Source: QYOJ01 sp964642545
GTDB taxonomy: Bacteria; Bacteroidota; Bacteroidia; Bacteroidales; FEN-979
NCBI GenBank assembly: GCA_964642545.1
Contig: CAZXQU010000039.1
Span: forward strand, 1-28,970
Direction: 5' to 3'
Length of the DNA stretch: 28,970 nt
Positions 21,579-28,970 of the stretch are shown piece by piece. Positions within the stretch are counted from its first letter, which is position 1, and each line of letters begins with the position of its first letter. The notes under the pieces were generated by a model, which was not told where the DNA came from, searched no databases, and saw nothing but the letters and a program-made list of their open reading frames with translations. A program made the translations under genes and the position numbers.

Positions 21579-24014
21579 ATGATGTTCAAACAAGTCGCTA
21601 TTATTCTTGTTTTCATATTCTGCTTCATCTGGAGCTCTGAAGCCCAGATTGCGACAGTTAGCGGCTATGCGACCACTGAAGATGGTGACCCGATAGAATA
21701 TGTCAACCTGGCCATCAAGGGAACAACCAGTGGTACCACTACAAACAAGAAGGGGTTTTTCTCCCTGGATGTCCCGGCAAATCAAGAGGTTGTAATCCTC
21801 TTCTCATTCATTGGATATGAACGTGATTCAATCGTTGTGAATCTCCCTTCAGGCAAAAAACATGTGGCCGACATCACCCTGAAGGAAACCTCTACCGAAC
21901 TCAGCACCATCGAAGTAAAAGATGAACAGTTAAGGACAAGTACCTTCAGCCGGATCGACCCGAAAACAATCACGTTCATCCCTACGATGAATTCAAGCGT
22001 GGAGGATATCATCAAAACCTTGCCTGGTGTCTCTTCCCATGATGAACTCAGTTCGCAGTACTCAGTTAGAGGCGGGAATTACGACGAAAACCTGGTATTT
22101 GTCAACAATATAGAAGTGTACCGCCCATTCCTGGTTCGGTCGGGACAGCAGGAAGGGATGAGTTTTCTGAACCCCGACCTGGTTTCCGGCATCCTCTTCT
22201 CGGCAGGTGGATTCGATGCAAAATACGGCGACAAGCTATCATCGGTGCTGGATATTCGCTATAAGAAACCACAGGCATTTGCCGGCTCTTTCGACATTAG
22301 CCTGATGGGAGCAAACGCTCACCTGGAAGGAACATTTGCAAAGAAACGTTTTTCTTATCTGATCGGAGCCCGGTACAAAACCAATACCTATATCCTGAAA
22401 GGGCTTGATACAAAAGGGAATTACAAGCCACGTTATTTTGACATCCAGGGGATGCTTTATTACGACGTCTCGGAAAAGGTGGAGATCTCCCTCCTGGGAT
22501 ATTATTCAAACAACGCCTATAACCTTATACCCGAAACAAGGGAGACCAGTTTCGGAACTCTCGATGAAGCCTACAAGATCACGATCTACTTTGATGGCCA
22601 GGAGGTAGACCGTTATCAGAACTGGTTAACGGGTCTCACAGTAACCTATCGGCCCACAGAGAAGATGAGGCTTCGGTTTATCGCTAGTGTTTACCAAACC
22701 AACGAAAGTGAAACGTACGATATCTCAGGCGAGTACTGGATCGGTAAGCTGGAAACATTTCAGGGCAGTTCTGAGTATGGTGAAGTAACTGAATTACTGG
22801 GAGTTGGATCGTATATGGACCATGCCAGAAACTACCTTGATGGTACCGTTTTTAATCTGGACCACCGAGGCTCCCTGGATAAAAATGCACACCAGATCGA
22901 CTGGGGCATCCGCTACCAATACTCCTATTTCGCAAGCCGGATGAACGAGTGGGAGGTACAGGATTCGGCCGGTTATACCCTTCCCAGGCCAATCGACTCC
23001 ATCGGCTTCTTTGATCCGAACCTTGATCCGTTGATTCTCAGAAATGTGATCAAGACAAACCAAAATCTTAGTACCAGCCTGATCTCTGCCTTTATTCAGG
23101 ATACCTGGACATTTAAACTGATGCAAGCAGATATTGCCTTAACAGGAGGCATCAGGACCATCTATTACAGTTACAACAACCAGGTGAACATCAACCCACG
23201 GATAAATCTTGCAATCAAACCCCACTGGAAAACAGAGACTACTTTCAGGATCTCATCAGGATATTACTCCCAACCTCCTACTGCCCGTGAGCTTACCGAC
23301 CTGCAGGGAACCCTTGTTCCTAACCTGAAATCGCAGACCTCCATCCAGGTGTTGGCTGGCAGCGACCTCTATTTCAAGGCATGGGGACGGCCCTTTAAAT
23401 TTGTGGCTGAAGCCTATTACAAATATGTCAAGAATCTCATCCCTTACGAGATCGACAACCTCAACATCCGGTACTACGGTACCAACGATGCGCATGGTTA
23501 TGCAACAGGGATTGATTTCCGGATTAACGGGGAGTTTGTAAAAGGGGCCGAATCATGGGCCAGCCTTTCGTTCATGAAGACTGAAGAGTATTTTGAAGGA
23601 GCCTGGATCCCTAGACCAACAGACCAACGGGTAAACCTGAGCATCTTTTTCCAGGATTACATTCCGAAATTTCCTACCTGGAAAGTGGCTATTACACTAT
23701 TTTATGGCACCGGGCTGCCAGTTGGTCCACCCGACTCACCACGGTCATCCCAAACCCTCCGCATTCCTCCTTACAAGCGTGTTGACATTGGAATCTCCAA
23801 ACAACTTATCGGAGAGCGAACCCACTATAAGAATCCGAAGAACGTGTTGCGGGCCTTCAAATCAATTTGGGTATCCCTCGAGATATTCAACCTTCTCCAA
23901 CTCAGCAACACAGTCTCGTACCTCTGGATCACCGATATCACCAACCGCCAGTACGCCATCCCAAATTACATGACCCCGCGTACGTTTAATGTGAAACTGT
24001 TTGCGGCATTTTAA
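21579..24014 (+). CDS. TonB-dependent receptor with carboxypeptidase-regulatory-like N-terminal domain
   Basis: This 811-residue protein has a signal peptide ending in SSEAQ (about residue 22). The regulatory-like domain (about 25-110) contains VSGYATTEDGDPIEYVNLAI and NKKGFFSLDVP. The plug (about 120-235) shows SVEDIIKTLPGVSS, YSVRGGNYDENLVFVNNIEV and GGFDAKYGDKLSSVLDI. The rest is a 22-strand outer-membrane barrel ending in the aromatic FNVKLFAAF. Such receptors import large or scarce ligands with energy from TonB. No SusD-like partner lies nearby, so a polysaccharide role is not indicated. Its 3' end overlaps the convergent C69 gene by 29 bases. Confidence 0.92.
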   Translation: MMFKQVAIILVFIFCFIWSSEAQIATVSGYATTEDGDPIEYVNLAIKGTTSGTTTNKKGFFSLDVPANQEVVILFSFIGYERDSIVVNLPSGKKHVADITLKETSTELSTIEVKDEQLRTSTFSRIDPKTITFIPTMNSSVEDIIKTLPGVSSHDELSSQYSVRGGNYDENLVFVNNIEVYRPFLVRSGQQEGMSFLNPDLVSGILFSAGGFDAKYGDKLSSVLDIRYKKPQAFAGSFDISLMGANAHLEGTFAKKRFSYLIGARYKTNTYILKGLDTKGNYKPRYFDIQGMLYYDVSEKVEISLLGYYSNNAYNLIPETRETSFGTLDEAYKITIYFDGQEVDRYQNWLTGLTVTYRPTEKMRLRFIASVYQTNESETYDISGEYWIGKLETFQGSSEYGEVTELLGVGSYMDHARNYLDGTVFNLDHRGSLDKNAHQIDWGIRYQYSYFASRMNEWEVQDSAGYTLPRPIDSIGFFDPNLDPLILRNVIKTNQNLSTSLISAFIQDTWTFKLMQADIALTGGIRTIYYSYNNQVNINPRINLAIKPHWKTETTFRISSGYYSQPPTARELTDLQGTLVPNLKSQTSIQVLAGSDLYFKAWGRPFKFVAEAYYKYVKNLIPYEIDNLNIRYYGTNDAHGYATGIDFRINGEFVKGAESWASLSFMKTEEYFEGAWIPRPTDQRVNLSIFFQDYIPKFPTWKVAITLFYGTGLPVGPPDSPRSSQTLRIPPYKRVDIGISKQLIGERTHYKNPKNVLRAFKSIWVSLEIFNLLQLSNTVSYLWITDITNRQYAIPNYMTPRTFNVKLFAAF

Positions 24015-25734
24015 ACCTCTCCCCCGTATTCTGCATCATCAGTCTCTCCCACTCTTTGCCGTAGCCGGGTTGTGACGGGCCGGGAGGAATTCCTCTGCCA
24101 TTGCCATTGTCTAACAACTTTCGCCCGTCTACCTTTTTAACGTTCCCGTCCATGTATCGCATGAAGAGGTAATGGAAGAAATCCATCCAATCGGCAACGA
24201 GCTGATCGCCGGTATTAACAGAAAATTGCGTGATATAGGCCAGGGCATCTGCGGGGGATTTCTTGTATAGCGCCACTGCTTTTGTGTCCACATCGGCCAC
24301 TTCGGCGATGAATTTCGACTCCAGCTCCTGCTGATAGGCTTCCACCTCAGGGTGTATCAGATCATAGCGGGTATAGGTCCAGTTGGTTACAAGGTTGAAG
24401 GTCCAGAAAGCCGATTTGTCGTCCCAGCTAATCATGGAACCGTTGCCCCATGTGTAACTATAAGGAATCTCTGTCATCCCGCAATACATAGGAGCATATA
24501 CAGATCCATCGGTATCGTCGACGCCAAACCAAAAAATGCCGCCAATCGGATCGGGGAGCCAGCTTCGCGACTGGGCCACAAAGCTGTAGCCGGTCTGCTG
24601 TGTAGCGATCGAACGTTCATTGCAATAGGTAGTACTGTCGATGGTATAAACCATCGGACGCCAGCGATATGGGAGATGAAAAGGACCTGCCCCGATGCCA
24701 TCGCTAAACTCAAGTGGCGTTTCTTCAAAATGATCCCGCATGCCATACATCACATCTTCCAGCGAAACCTTCTCATCGGGTTTTACCCATAATGGCATCC
24801 GGTTGGAGGCAAATCCGTTTGGATTTTCGCTTCCGTCGAGGTGATGATCCAGGTGTTCAACCTTCCCGCAAGCGTATTCGGTGATTCCGGCATTGATACG
24901 GATCTCTTCATTGAAACGGCGGAAAAAAGTCCACACGCGGGCGTCACAGAAACGGGCGCCGCCAAACTCAACCGGATTGTAGACATCTGAAAAGCTGAAG
25001 CTTTCATCGCTGCCCGAATAGAAACCATGTTTTTTCGCAAAACTGATCACATCGGGCGAATGAAAGCAGGTTTGACTCTTATCATTCCATTTGTTCTCTT
25101 TCAAAAAAGGGAATGTAGTAATTCTCGCCTGGTTGGCATGTCCGCAAATGTAACCGTCGGGAACCTGGAGCGCAACCCACACGGCTCCCTTTTCGAATTC
25201 ACCCTTGCCGATGATCTCCAGAATCCAGGCTTCATTGGCATCGGAAACGGAGATGGACTCCCCGAATGTAGAATAGCCGTACTCGGCCACCAGATCAGCT
25301 ATCACCTGGATCGCTTCACGGGCAGTTTTACTTCGTTGCAAGGCGATCTTCATCAGTGAGCCATAGTCGAGAAAAACATCCGGCTGCGAACCAAGCTCTT
25401 TCAATCCACCCCAGGTGGTCTCCCCAAGGGCGACCTGGAATTCATTCATAAGGCCAATCACCGAATAGGTATGGGCCACTTCGGGGATCTGTCCGGTCAC
25501 CTTACCGTTTTCGTAATGTACAATGTCGAGCATCGCACCTTTCGGATGGTCGGTAGCCGGGTAAAAAGCCAGTGCACCATAGCGTACGTGCGAATCGGCG
25601 GCATACGTGATCATCACCGAACCATCTTTGCTAGCCCCTTTGGTGACAATGAGGTTGGTACAGGGAAGGGCCGGGTTTTGGGCCGCCATCCCAGCCACGA
25701 AAATAAATGTGTATAAAACAATTCTTGTTCTCAT
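23986..25734 (-). CDS. C69 family dipeptidase
   Basis: The start at 25734 gives 582 residues. It overlaps the stop of the upstream Fe-S gene as ATGA and opens a signal peptide (MRTRIVLYTFIFVAGMAAQ). Cys25 in LPCTNLIVTKGASKDGS is the expected N-terminal nucleophile after processing, as in Ntn-hydrolase dipeptidases of family C69. Other family segments are GLMNEFQVALGETTWGG, YGSTF-like YGYSTFGESISVSDANEAWI, and a C-terminal helical part (ELESKFIAEVADVDTKA). It cleaves dipeptides, here probably in the periplasm. The 3' end runs 29 bases into the TonB-dependent receptor gene on the other strand. Confidence 0.92.
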   Translation of the reverse strand: MRTRIVLYTFIFVAGMAAQNPALPCTNLIVTKGASKDGSVMITYAADSHVRYGALAFYPATDHPKGAMLDIVHYENGKVTGQIPEVAHTYSVIGLMNEFQVALGETTWGGLKELGSQPDVFLDYGSLMKIALQRSKTAREAIQVIADLVAEYGYSTFGESISVSDANEAWILEIIGKGEFEKGAVWVALQVPDGYICGHANQARITTFPFLKENKWNDKSQTCFHSPDVISFAKKHGFYSGSDESFSFSDVYNPVEFGGARFCDARVWTFFRRFNEEIRINAGITEYACGKVEHLDHHLDGSENPNGFASNRMPLWVKPDEKVSLEDVMYGMRDHFEETPLEFSDGIGAGPFHLPYRWRPMVYTIDSTTYCNERSIATQQTGYSFVAQSRSWLPDPIGGIFWFGVDDTDGSVYAPMYCGMTEIPYSYTWGNGSMISWDDKSAFWTFNLVTNWTYTRYDLIHPEVEAYQQELESKFIAEVADVDTKAVALYKKSPADALAYITQFSVNTGDQLVADWMDFFHYLFMRYMDGNVKKVDGRKLLDNGNGRGIPPGPSQPGYGKEWERLMMQNTGERFKMPQTVSH

Positions 25735-26858
25735 TGTATAATATTTCGTATTTCGTCTTTCGTTGGTTCCATCCATCCCGGAATTGGTCTAACCGGGGGC
25801 CGTCTCCCATAAAAAATATCATCCAGCTGCAAAGCTAAACGTGCAAAAAGTTTTGATTTGGAAATTCCCTTCCGAACCATCCGATGCAAAAAAGTATCAG
25901 AATGTGAGAAGGGACAAACAGCCATGCAACGGGTGCAATCGGTACCTACTTTGCACCAGTATGTAAAGCATTTTTCGCCATCAACCTGCCACCCTGCAGT
26001 AGCTGGATCTAAACTGTATGGGGCTTCCGGAATCGCATGGGCCGGGCAATTCGTTGCGCATTTCTTACAGATCTCACAGAAAAAGAGTGTATTTGGTTCT
26101 GGTTTTAGAGGATCGGGAGTAAACGGAAATGTGGTAGTTACCACGCTGATCCGGCAGCGGGGACCTACTTTCTTCGACATCAGTAACCCCATGCGCCCAA
26201 GTTCTCCCAATCCGGCATCGCGGGCAACAAGCGGACAGATCACTTCATAATTCGAATCGATATGTGCTTTGGCTTCCCAGCCGAGAGATCGCAAAAACGC
26301 CGCTATCTGCAGGGCAATCAATCCTGCTTCCAGGTATTGGTTGAATGACTCCATGATCACAGGAGCCTGAGGGGCCGTGGCAGTGAACTCACGGTCCATC
26401 TCCACAACAAAGGCAATGGCATGGGTGTGTGAAGTTTTGACAGGGTTGCCATAGTAATGATGCCGGCCACGAACCGTGTAGAGATGTTCAGGCTTCAGGA
26501 GGCAAAATCCTGTATCAATGGCATTCATTTTTGCCGTCCACTTCCGAATGTACTCCTGAAGAAAATGGGGATCAACTTCCTTTCTATTCGGTGAAACGGG
26601 CCCATCATTCTCGAACTTGAGCGCATCAATCATCTTCTGCGTCGAATCGGCAGAGGCAAATGCAAGGGAATGAAAATGGGTGGATCGTTCAGATAGGATG
26701 CCTGGAAGTTTTTTCCACAGACCATCTATCTCTCTGTTTTGCGGATTCGAATGATAATACTCCTCTTCCCTCTCCGAAGCAATGAAATACCTGGAAAAAA
26801 TAGTGTCACGCTCATCTACCCGTTTGCTTCGGGTACGCGGAAATCGGAGTGGATCCAA
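25731..26858 (-). CDS. Reductive-dehalogenase-like cytosolic 4Fe-4S protein (TTG start)
   Basis: This 375-residue protein has the sequence landmarks of the reductive dehalogenase/epoxyqueuosine reductase superfamily: VDERDTIFSRYF at the start, LVARDAGLGELGRMGLLMS near 210-228, VGPRCRISVVTT, then a 4Fe-4S motif (Cys261, Cys264, Cys267, Cys271-Pro) and a second one (Cys302 or Cys297, Cys308, Cys311, Cys315-Pro). There is no twin-arginine signal, so it is cytosolic and not a typical respiratory dehalogenase; cobalamin binding is likely but unproven. No ATG exists before the conserved DERDTIF segment, so TTG at 26858, six bases after the ornithine aminotransferase stop, is the only sensible start. 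The last residues (TKDEIRN) are encoded by 7-base repeats. Confidence 0.85.
   Translation of the reverse strand: MDPLRFPRTRSKRVDERDTIFSRYFIASEREEEYYHSNPQNREIDGLWKKLPGILSERSTHFHSLAFASADSTQKMIDALKFENDGPVSPNRKEVDPHFLQEYIRKWTAKMNAIDTGFCLLKPEHLYTVRGRHHYYGNPVKTSHTHAIAFVVEMDREFTATAPQAPVIMESFNQYLEAGLIALQIAAFLRSLGWEAKAHIDSNYEVICPLVARDAGLGELGRMGLLMSKKVGPRCRISVVTTTFPFTPDPLKPEPNTLFFCEICKKCATNCPAHAIPEAPYSLDPATAGWQVDGEKCFTYWCKVGTDCTRCMAVCPFSHSDTFLHRMVRKGISKSKLFARLALQLDDIFYGRRPPVRPIPGWMEPTKDEIRNIIQ
25743..25763. repeat. Three 7-base units (ATTTCGT type) in the tail of the Fe-S protein gene
   Basis: ATTTCGT, ATTTCGT and CTTTCGT are in register. On the coding strand they read ACGAAAG, ACGAAAT, ACGAAAT, the same unit family as at 20179 and in cinA. 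They encode the C-terminal TKDEIRN and lie nine bases before the start of the C69 gene. Confidence 0.75.
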
Positions 26859-26864
26859 CCTCGT

Positions 26865-28088
26865 CTATTCTAATTCCTTCAGCGACTTCGTGATGATCTC
26901 AATCGCTTCAAGGATTTGTGCTTCATTGATCACCAAAGGAGGTGCAAACCGGATGATATGGTCGTGGGTTGGTTTTGCCAGAAGGCCATTCTCCTTCATC
27001 TGCAAACAAACATCCCAGGCTGTTTTGCCATTGTAAGGTTTGATGATAATGGCGTTCAGCAATCCTTTGCCACGGACCAGTTCGATGAAAGGAGAATCGA
27101 TATTTCTGCATGCTTCGCGGAATATCTTACCCATGGCTTCGGCATTCTCAGCCAGTTTCTCATCCTTAACAACCTGCAGGGCTGTAACTGCTACTTTGCA
27201 GGCAATAGGGTTCCCCCCAAAAGTAGAGCCATGTTCGCCCGGATGGATTGTCATCATGATCTCGTCGTTAGCCAGAACAGCTGAAACAGGATAGACACCT
27301 CCCGAAAGGGCCTTGCCCAGGATCAGGATATCGGGCTTGAACTCTTCCCAATCGCATGCCAACAGTTTCCCTGTGCGGGCGATCCCTGTTTGCACCTCAT
27401 CGGCTATGAAGAGTACATTCTTCGACTTACAGAGTTCGTAAGCCTTTTTCAGGTATCCTGCATCCGGAACATATACTCCTGCCTCTCCCTGGATCGGCTC
27501 GACCAGAAAACCAGCTACATGCGGATCTTCCAATGCCTTCTCCAGGGCTACCAGGTCATTGTATGGAATAGTGATAAACCCGGGTGTAAACGGGCCGAAG
27601 TCCTTCCGGGCATCCGGATCCGTCGACATCGATACAACCGTGATGGTACGTCCGTGAAAATTGTTTTCGCAGCAGATGATCTTCGCCTGGTTTTCGGGGA
27701 CACCCTTCACCTTGTAAGCCCATTTACGGGTTAGTTTCAGTGCAGTCTCGTCTCCCTCGGCGCCGGTATTCATTGGAAGCACGCGGTCGTAGCCAAAATA
27801 TTCGGTGACAAACTTTTCATAAGAACCCAGCACATCGTTGTAGAAAGCCCGGGAAGTAAGCTCCAGGGTTTGGGCCTGTTCGATCAGGGCATTGATGATT
27901 CGAGGGTGGCAATGCCCCTGGTTTACAGCGGAGTAGGCTGAAAGAAAATCGAAATACTGTTTCCCTTCTACATCCCACATGTAAATACCTTTGCCTTTTG
28001 CAAGGACGACAGGAAGTGGATGGTAATTATGAGCTCCGTACTTGTCTTCGAGCTCCATGGCCATCTGTGAACTTTTAATTTCAATCAT
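26865..28088 (-). CDS. rocD: Ornithine aminotransferase
   Basis: This 407-residue class-III PLP-dependent aminotransferase converts ornithine and 2-oxoglutarate to glutamate semialdehyde and glutamate, linking arginine, proline and glutamate metabolism in the cytosol. It shows the diagnostic ornithine-aminotransferase segments YGAHNYHPLPVVL, GxxYFDFLSAYSAVNQGHCHP, MNTGAEGDETALKLTRKW, NFHGRT and FGPFTPGF. It also has the PLP-contacting Asp230 in IADEVQTG and the Schiff-base Lys259 in LGKALSGG. Length matches the family. The Fe-S protein gene starts six bases after its stop, and the C69 dipeptidase gene follows, suggesting an operon handling peptides and amino acids. Confidence 0.95.
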   Translation of the reverse strand: MIEIKSSQMAMELEDKYGAHNYHPLPVVLAKGKGIYMWDVEGKQYFDFLSAYSAVNQGHCHPRIINALIEQAQTLELTSRAFYNDVLGSYEKFVTEYFGYDRVLPMNTGAEGDETALKLTRKWAYKVKGVPENQAKIICCENNFHGRTITVVSMSTDPDARKDFGPFTPGFITIPYNDLVALEKALEDPHVAGFLVEPIQGEAGVYVPDAGYLKKAYELCKSKNVLFIADEVQTGIARTGKLLACDWEEFKPDILILGKALSGGVYPVSAVLANDEIMMTIHPGEHGSTFGGNPIACKVAVTALQVVKDEKLAENAEAMGKIFREACRNIDSPFIELVRGKGLLNAIIIKPYNGKTAWDVCLQMKENGLLAKPTHDHIIRFAPPLVINEAQILEAIEIITKSLKELE

Positions 28089-28109
28089 ATTCCGGTAGTG
28101 TTAACTAAA

Positions 28110-28970
28110 TTATTTTGTGATGATAAATGACCCGGTATTCAAACTCTTGGACCCATCAGTTACCCTGTAGTAGTACATCCCACTTTTGAGAGAACTAACA
28201 TTAATTGTCTCAGAAAGCCCATTCAGATTGAACTGTGTGATCTTCTTTCCCTGTGTATTGTATACTTCTAAGATTCCGTTCTTAATCTGCTCACTCAGTG
28301 TGATCGTCATTTTTTCAGAAGCCGGATTTGGGGCAAAAACCACATCAACATCAGGCATCAACAGCATATCAATCCCGGCGATATTTGTCAATGTCACATC
28401 ATCGAAAAATGCCTGGCTTCCAACCTGGCCAACAGATCCCATCATGTTAACCGCATTGTACCCGGCACAAGAGAGTAACAACAGGGTGATGGAATCGGGC
28501 ATGGTCGTGTTGTCCCAATATTCAATAGGGGCGTTAAATTCGGTCCAGGCGTTAACTGTACCGTGAAATGCCAACCGGGTATGGGCAATGGTGTCGCGTC
28601 TCATGGTTGTGGTGTTCCATTTTGAAAGAAGAATAATGGCGCCTGTTGAGTCCCCATTGAGAGGGAAGGACATGTAGTAACCCTGAAACCGTTCAGGTTT
28701 TGTACTCCAGGTAAATGGTGTCCCTAAAGTCGCATTGAACGTATTCCAGTTGATCTCAAGTGTTCCGATCACACCGGGGATCTTGATAAACATTACAGCG
28801 ATTTCGCGAGTAACCAAACGGGCAGATTTGTTTCCACCATGAGCGGTATCTGATGCGTAAGCCGTAACTCCCGGAGGTGTAGCAATTGTATCAAGGATAT
28901 TCAGTGTACTGAAAAAACCCCCGCCTGGTTCATACCAAGGACCGTAAGGGCTAAGAGTCCATGACTCAAA
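28110..28970 (-). CDS. Secreted PCMD-like carbohydrate-associated protein with type IX sorting domain (5' end cut by window edge)
   Basis: The frame is open to the right edge, giving 286 residues of the C-terminal part; the internal TTG at 28817 is not the start. The visible start FESWTLSPYGPWYEPGGGFF leads into a beta-sandwich with GGNKSARLVT, IGTLEINWNTF, RFQGYYMSF and AFFDDVTL. This layout fits PCMD (putative carbohydrate metabolism domain) proteins. The final ~75 residues (FAPNPASEKMTITL, LEVYNTQGKKI and LKSGMYYYRVT) are a type A sorting domain, so export by type IX secretion is expected. The stop is 21 bases before rocD, but shared function is not evident. Confidence 0.82.
   Translation of the reverse strand, partial: FESWTLSPYGPWYEPGGGFFSTLNILDTIATPPGVTAYASDTAHGGNKSARLVTREIAVMFIKIPGVIGTLEINWNTFNATLGTPFTWSTKPERFQGYYMSFPLNGDSTGAIILLSKWNTTTMRRDTIAHTRLAFHGTVNAWTEFNAPIEYWDNTTMPDSITLLLLSCAGYNAVNMMGSVGQVGSQAFFDDVTLTNIAGIDMLLMPDVDVVFAPNPASEKMTITLSEQIKNGILEVYNTQGKKITQFNLNGLSETINVSSLKSGMYYYRVTDGSKSLNTGSFIITK

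Overview
The window is a chromosomal segment from a member of the Bacteroidota, probably a Bacteroidales/Marinilabiliales-like environmental lineage. Four things support this: promoters of the TTG-N19-21-TAnnTTTG type, two secreted proteins with C-terminal type IX secretion sorting domains, a TonB-dependent receptor with an N-terminal carboxypeptidase-regulatory-like domain, and many lipoproteins. Shine-Dalgarno sequences are mostly absent, with two clear exceptions. I see no rRNA, tRNA, CRISPR array, transposase or phage gene.

Layout. 1-1756 (minus): an operon of a DUF134 regulator, a small DUF5320 glycine-rich protein and a class-III (CoA-disulfide-reductase-like) flavoprotein cut by the left edge; its promoter carries a probable operator. 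1898-3457 (minus): a small lipoprotein and a Kelch-repeat protein exported by type IX secretion. 3599-4945 (plus): cinA, carrying an in-frame insertion made of 7-base repeats. 5233-12635 (plus): a seven-gene, largely uncharacterised cluster. It has two paralogous membrane proteins, a 62-residue protein, two paralogous exported transglutaminase-fold proteins, a winged-helix protein and a DUF6263-like lipoprotein. 12733-13080: a DsrE-family protein. 13110-20076 (minus): a zinc peptidase, a membrane-anchored HExxH peptidase coupled to a propeller-like protein, and a large M16 lipoprotein peptidase. 20435-24014 (plus): rpmB, a small exported protein and a TonB-dependent receptor. 23986-28088 (minus): ornithine aminotransferase, a reductive-dehalogenase-like Fe-S protein and a C69 dipeptidase, tightly packed. 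28110-28970 (minus): a PCMD-like protein with a sorting domain, cut by the right edge.

The strongest candidate for an undescribed system is the 5233-12635 cluster. Its paralogue pairs are in mirror order (membrane protein, transglutaminase, transglutaminase, membrane protein) on one strand. I infer an envelope-acting system with exported cysteine-hydrolase-fold proteins, membrane partners with a shared unknown cytosolic domain, and a translationally coupled DNA-binding-type protein.

The second unusual theme is a set of degenerate tandem tracts with a 7- or 8-base period, scattered through the window. They lie beside promoters, inside cinA and in the tail of the reductive-dehalogenase-like gene. 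Long stretches without genes are few. 20077-20434 holds two such tracts plus the rpmB promoter, and 4946-5232 holds a dispersed repeat and the promoter of the seven-gene cluster.
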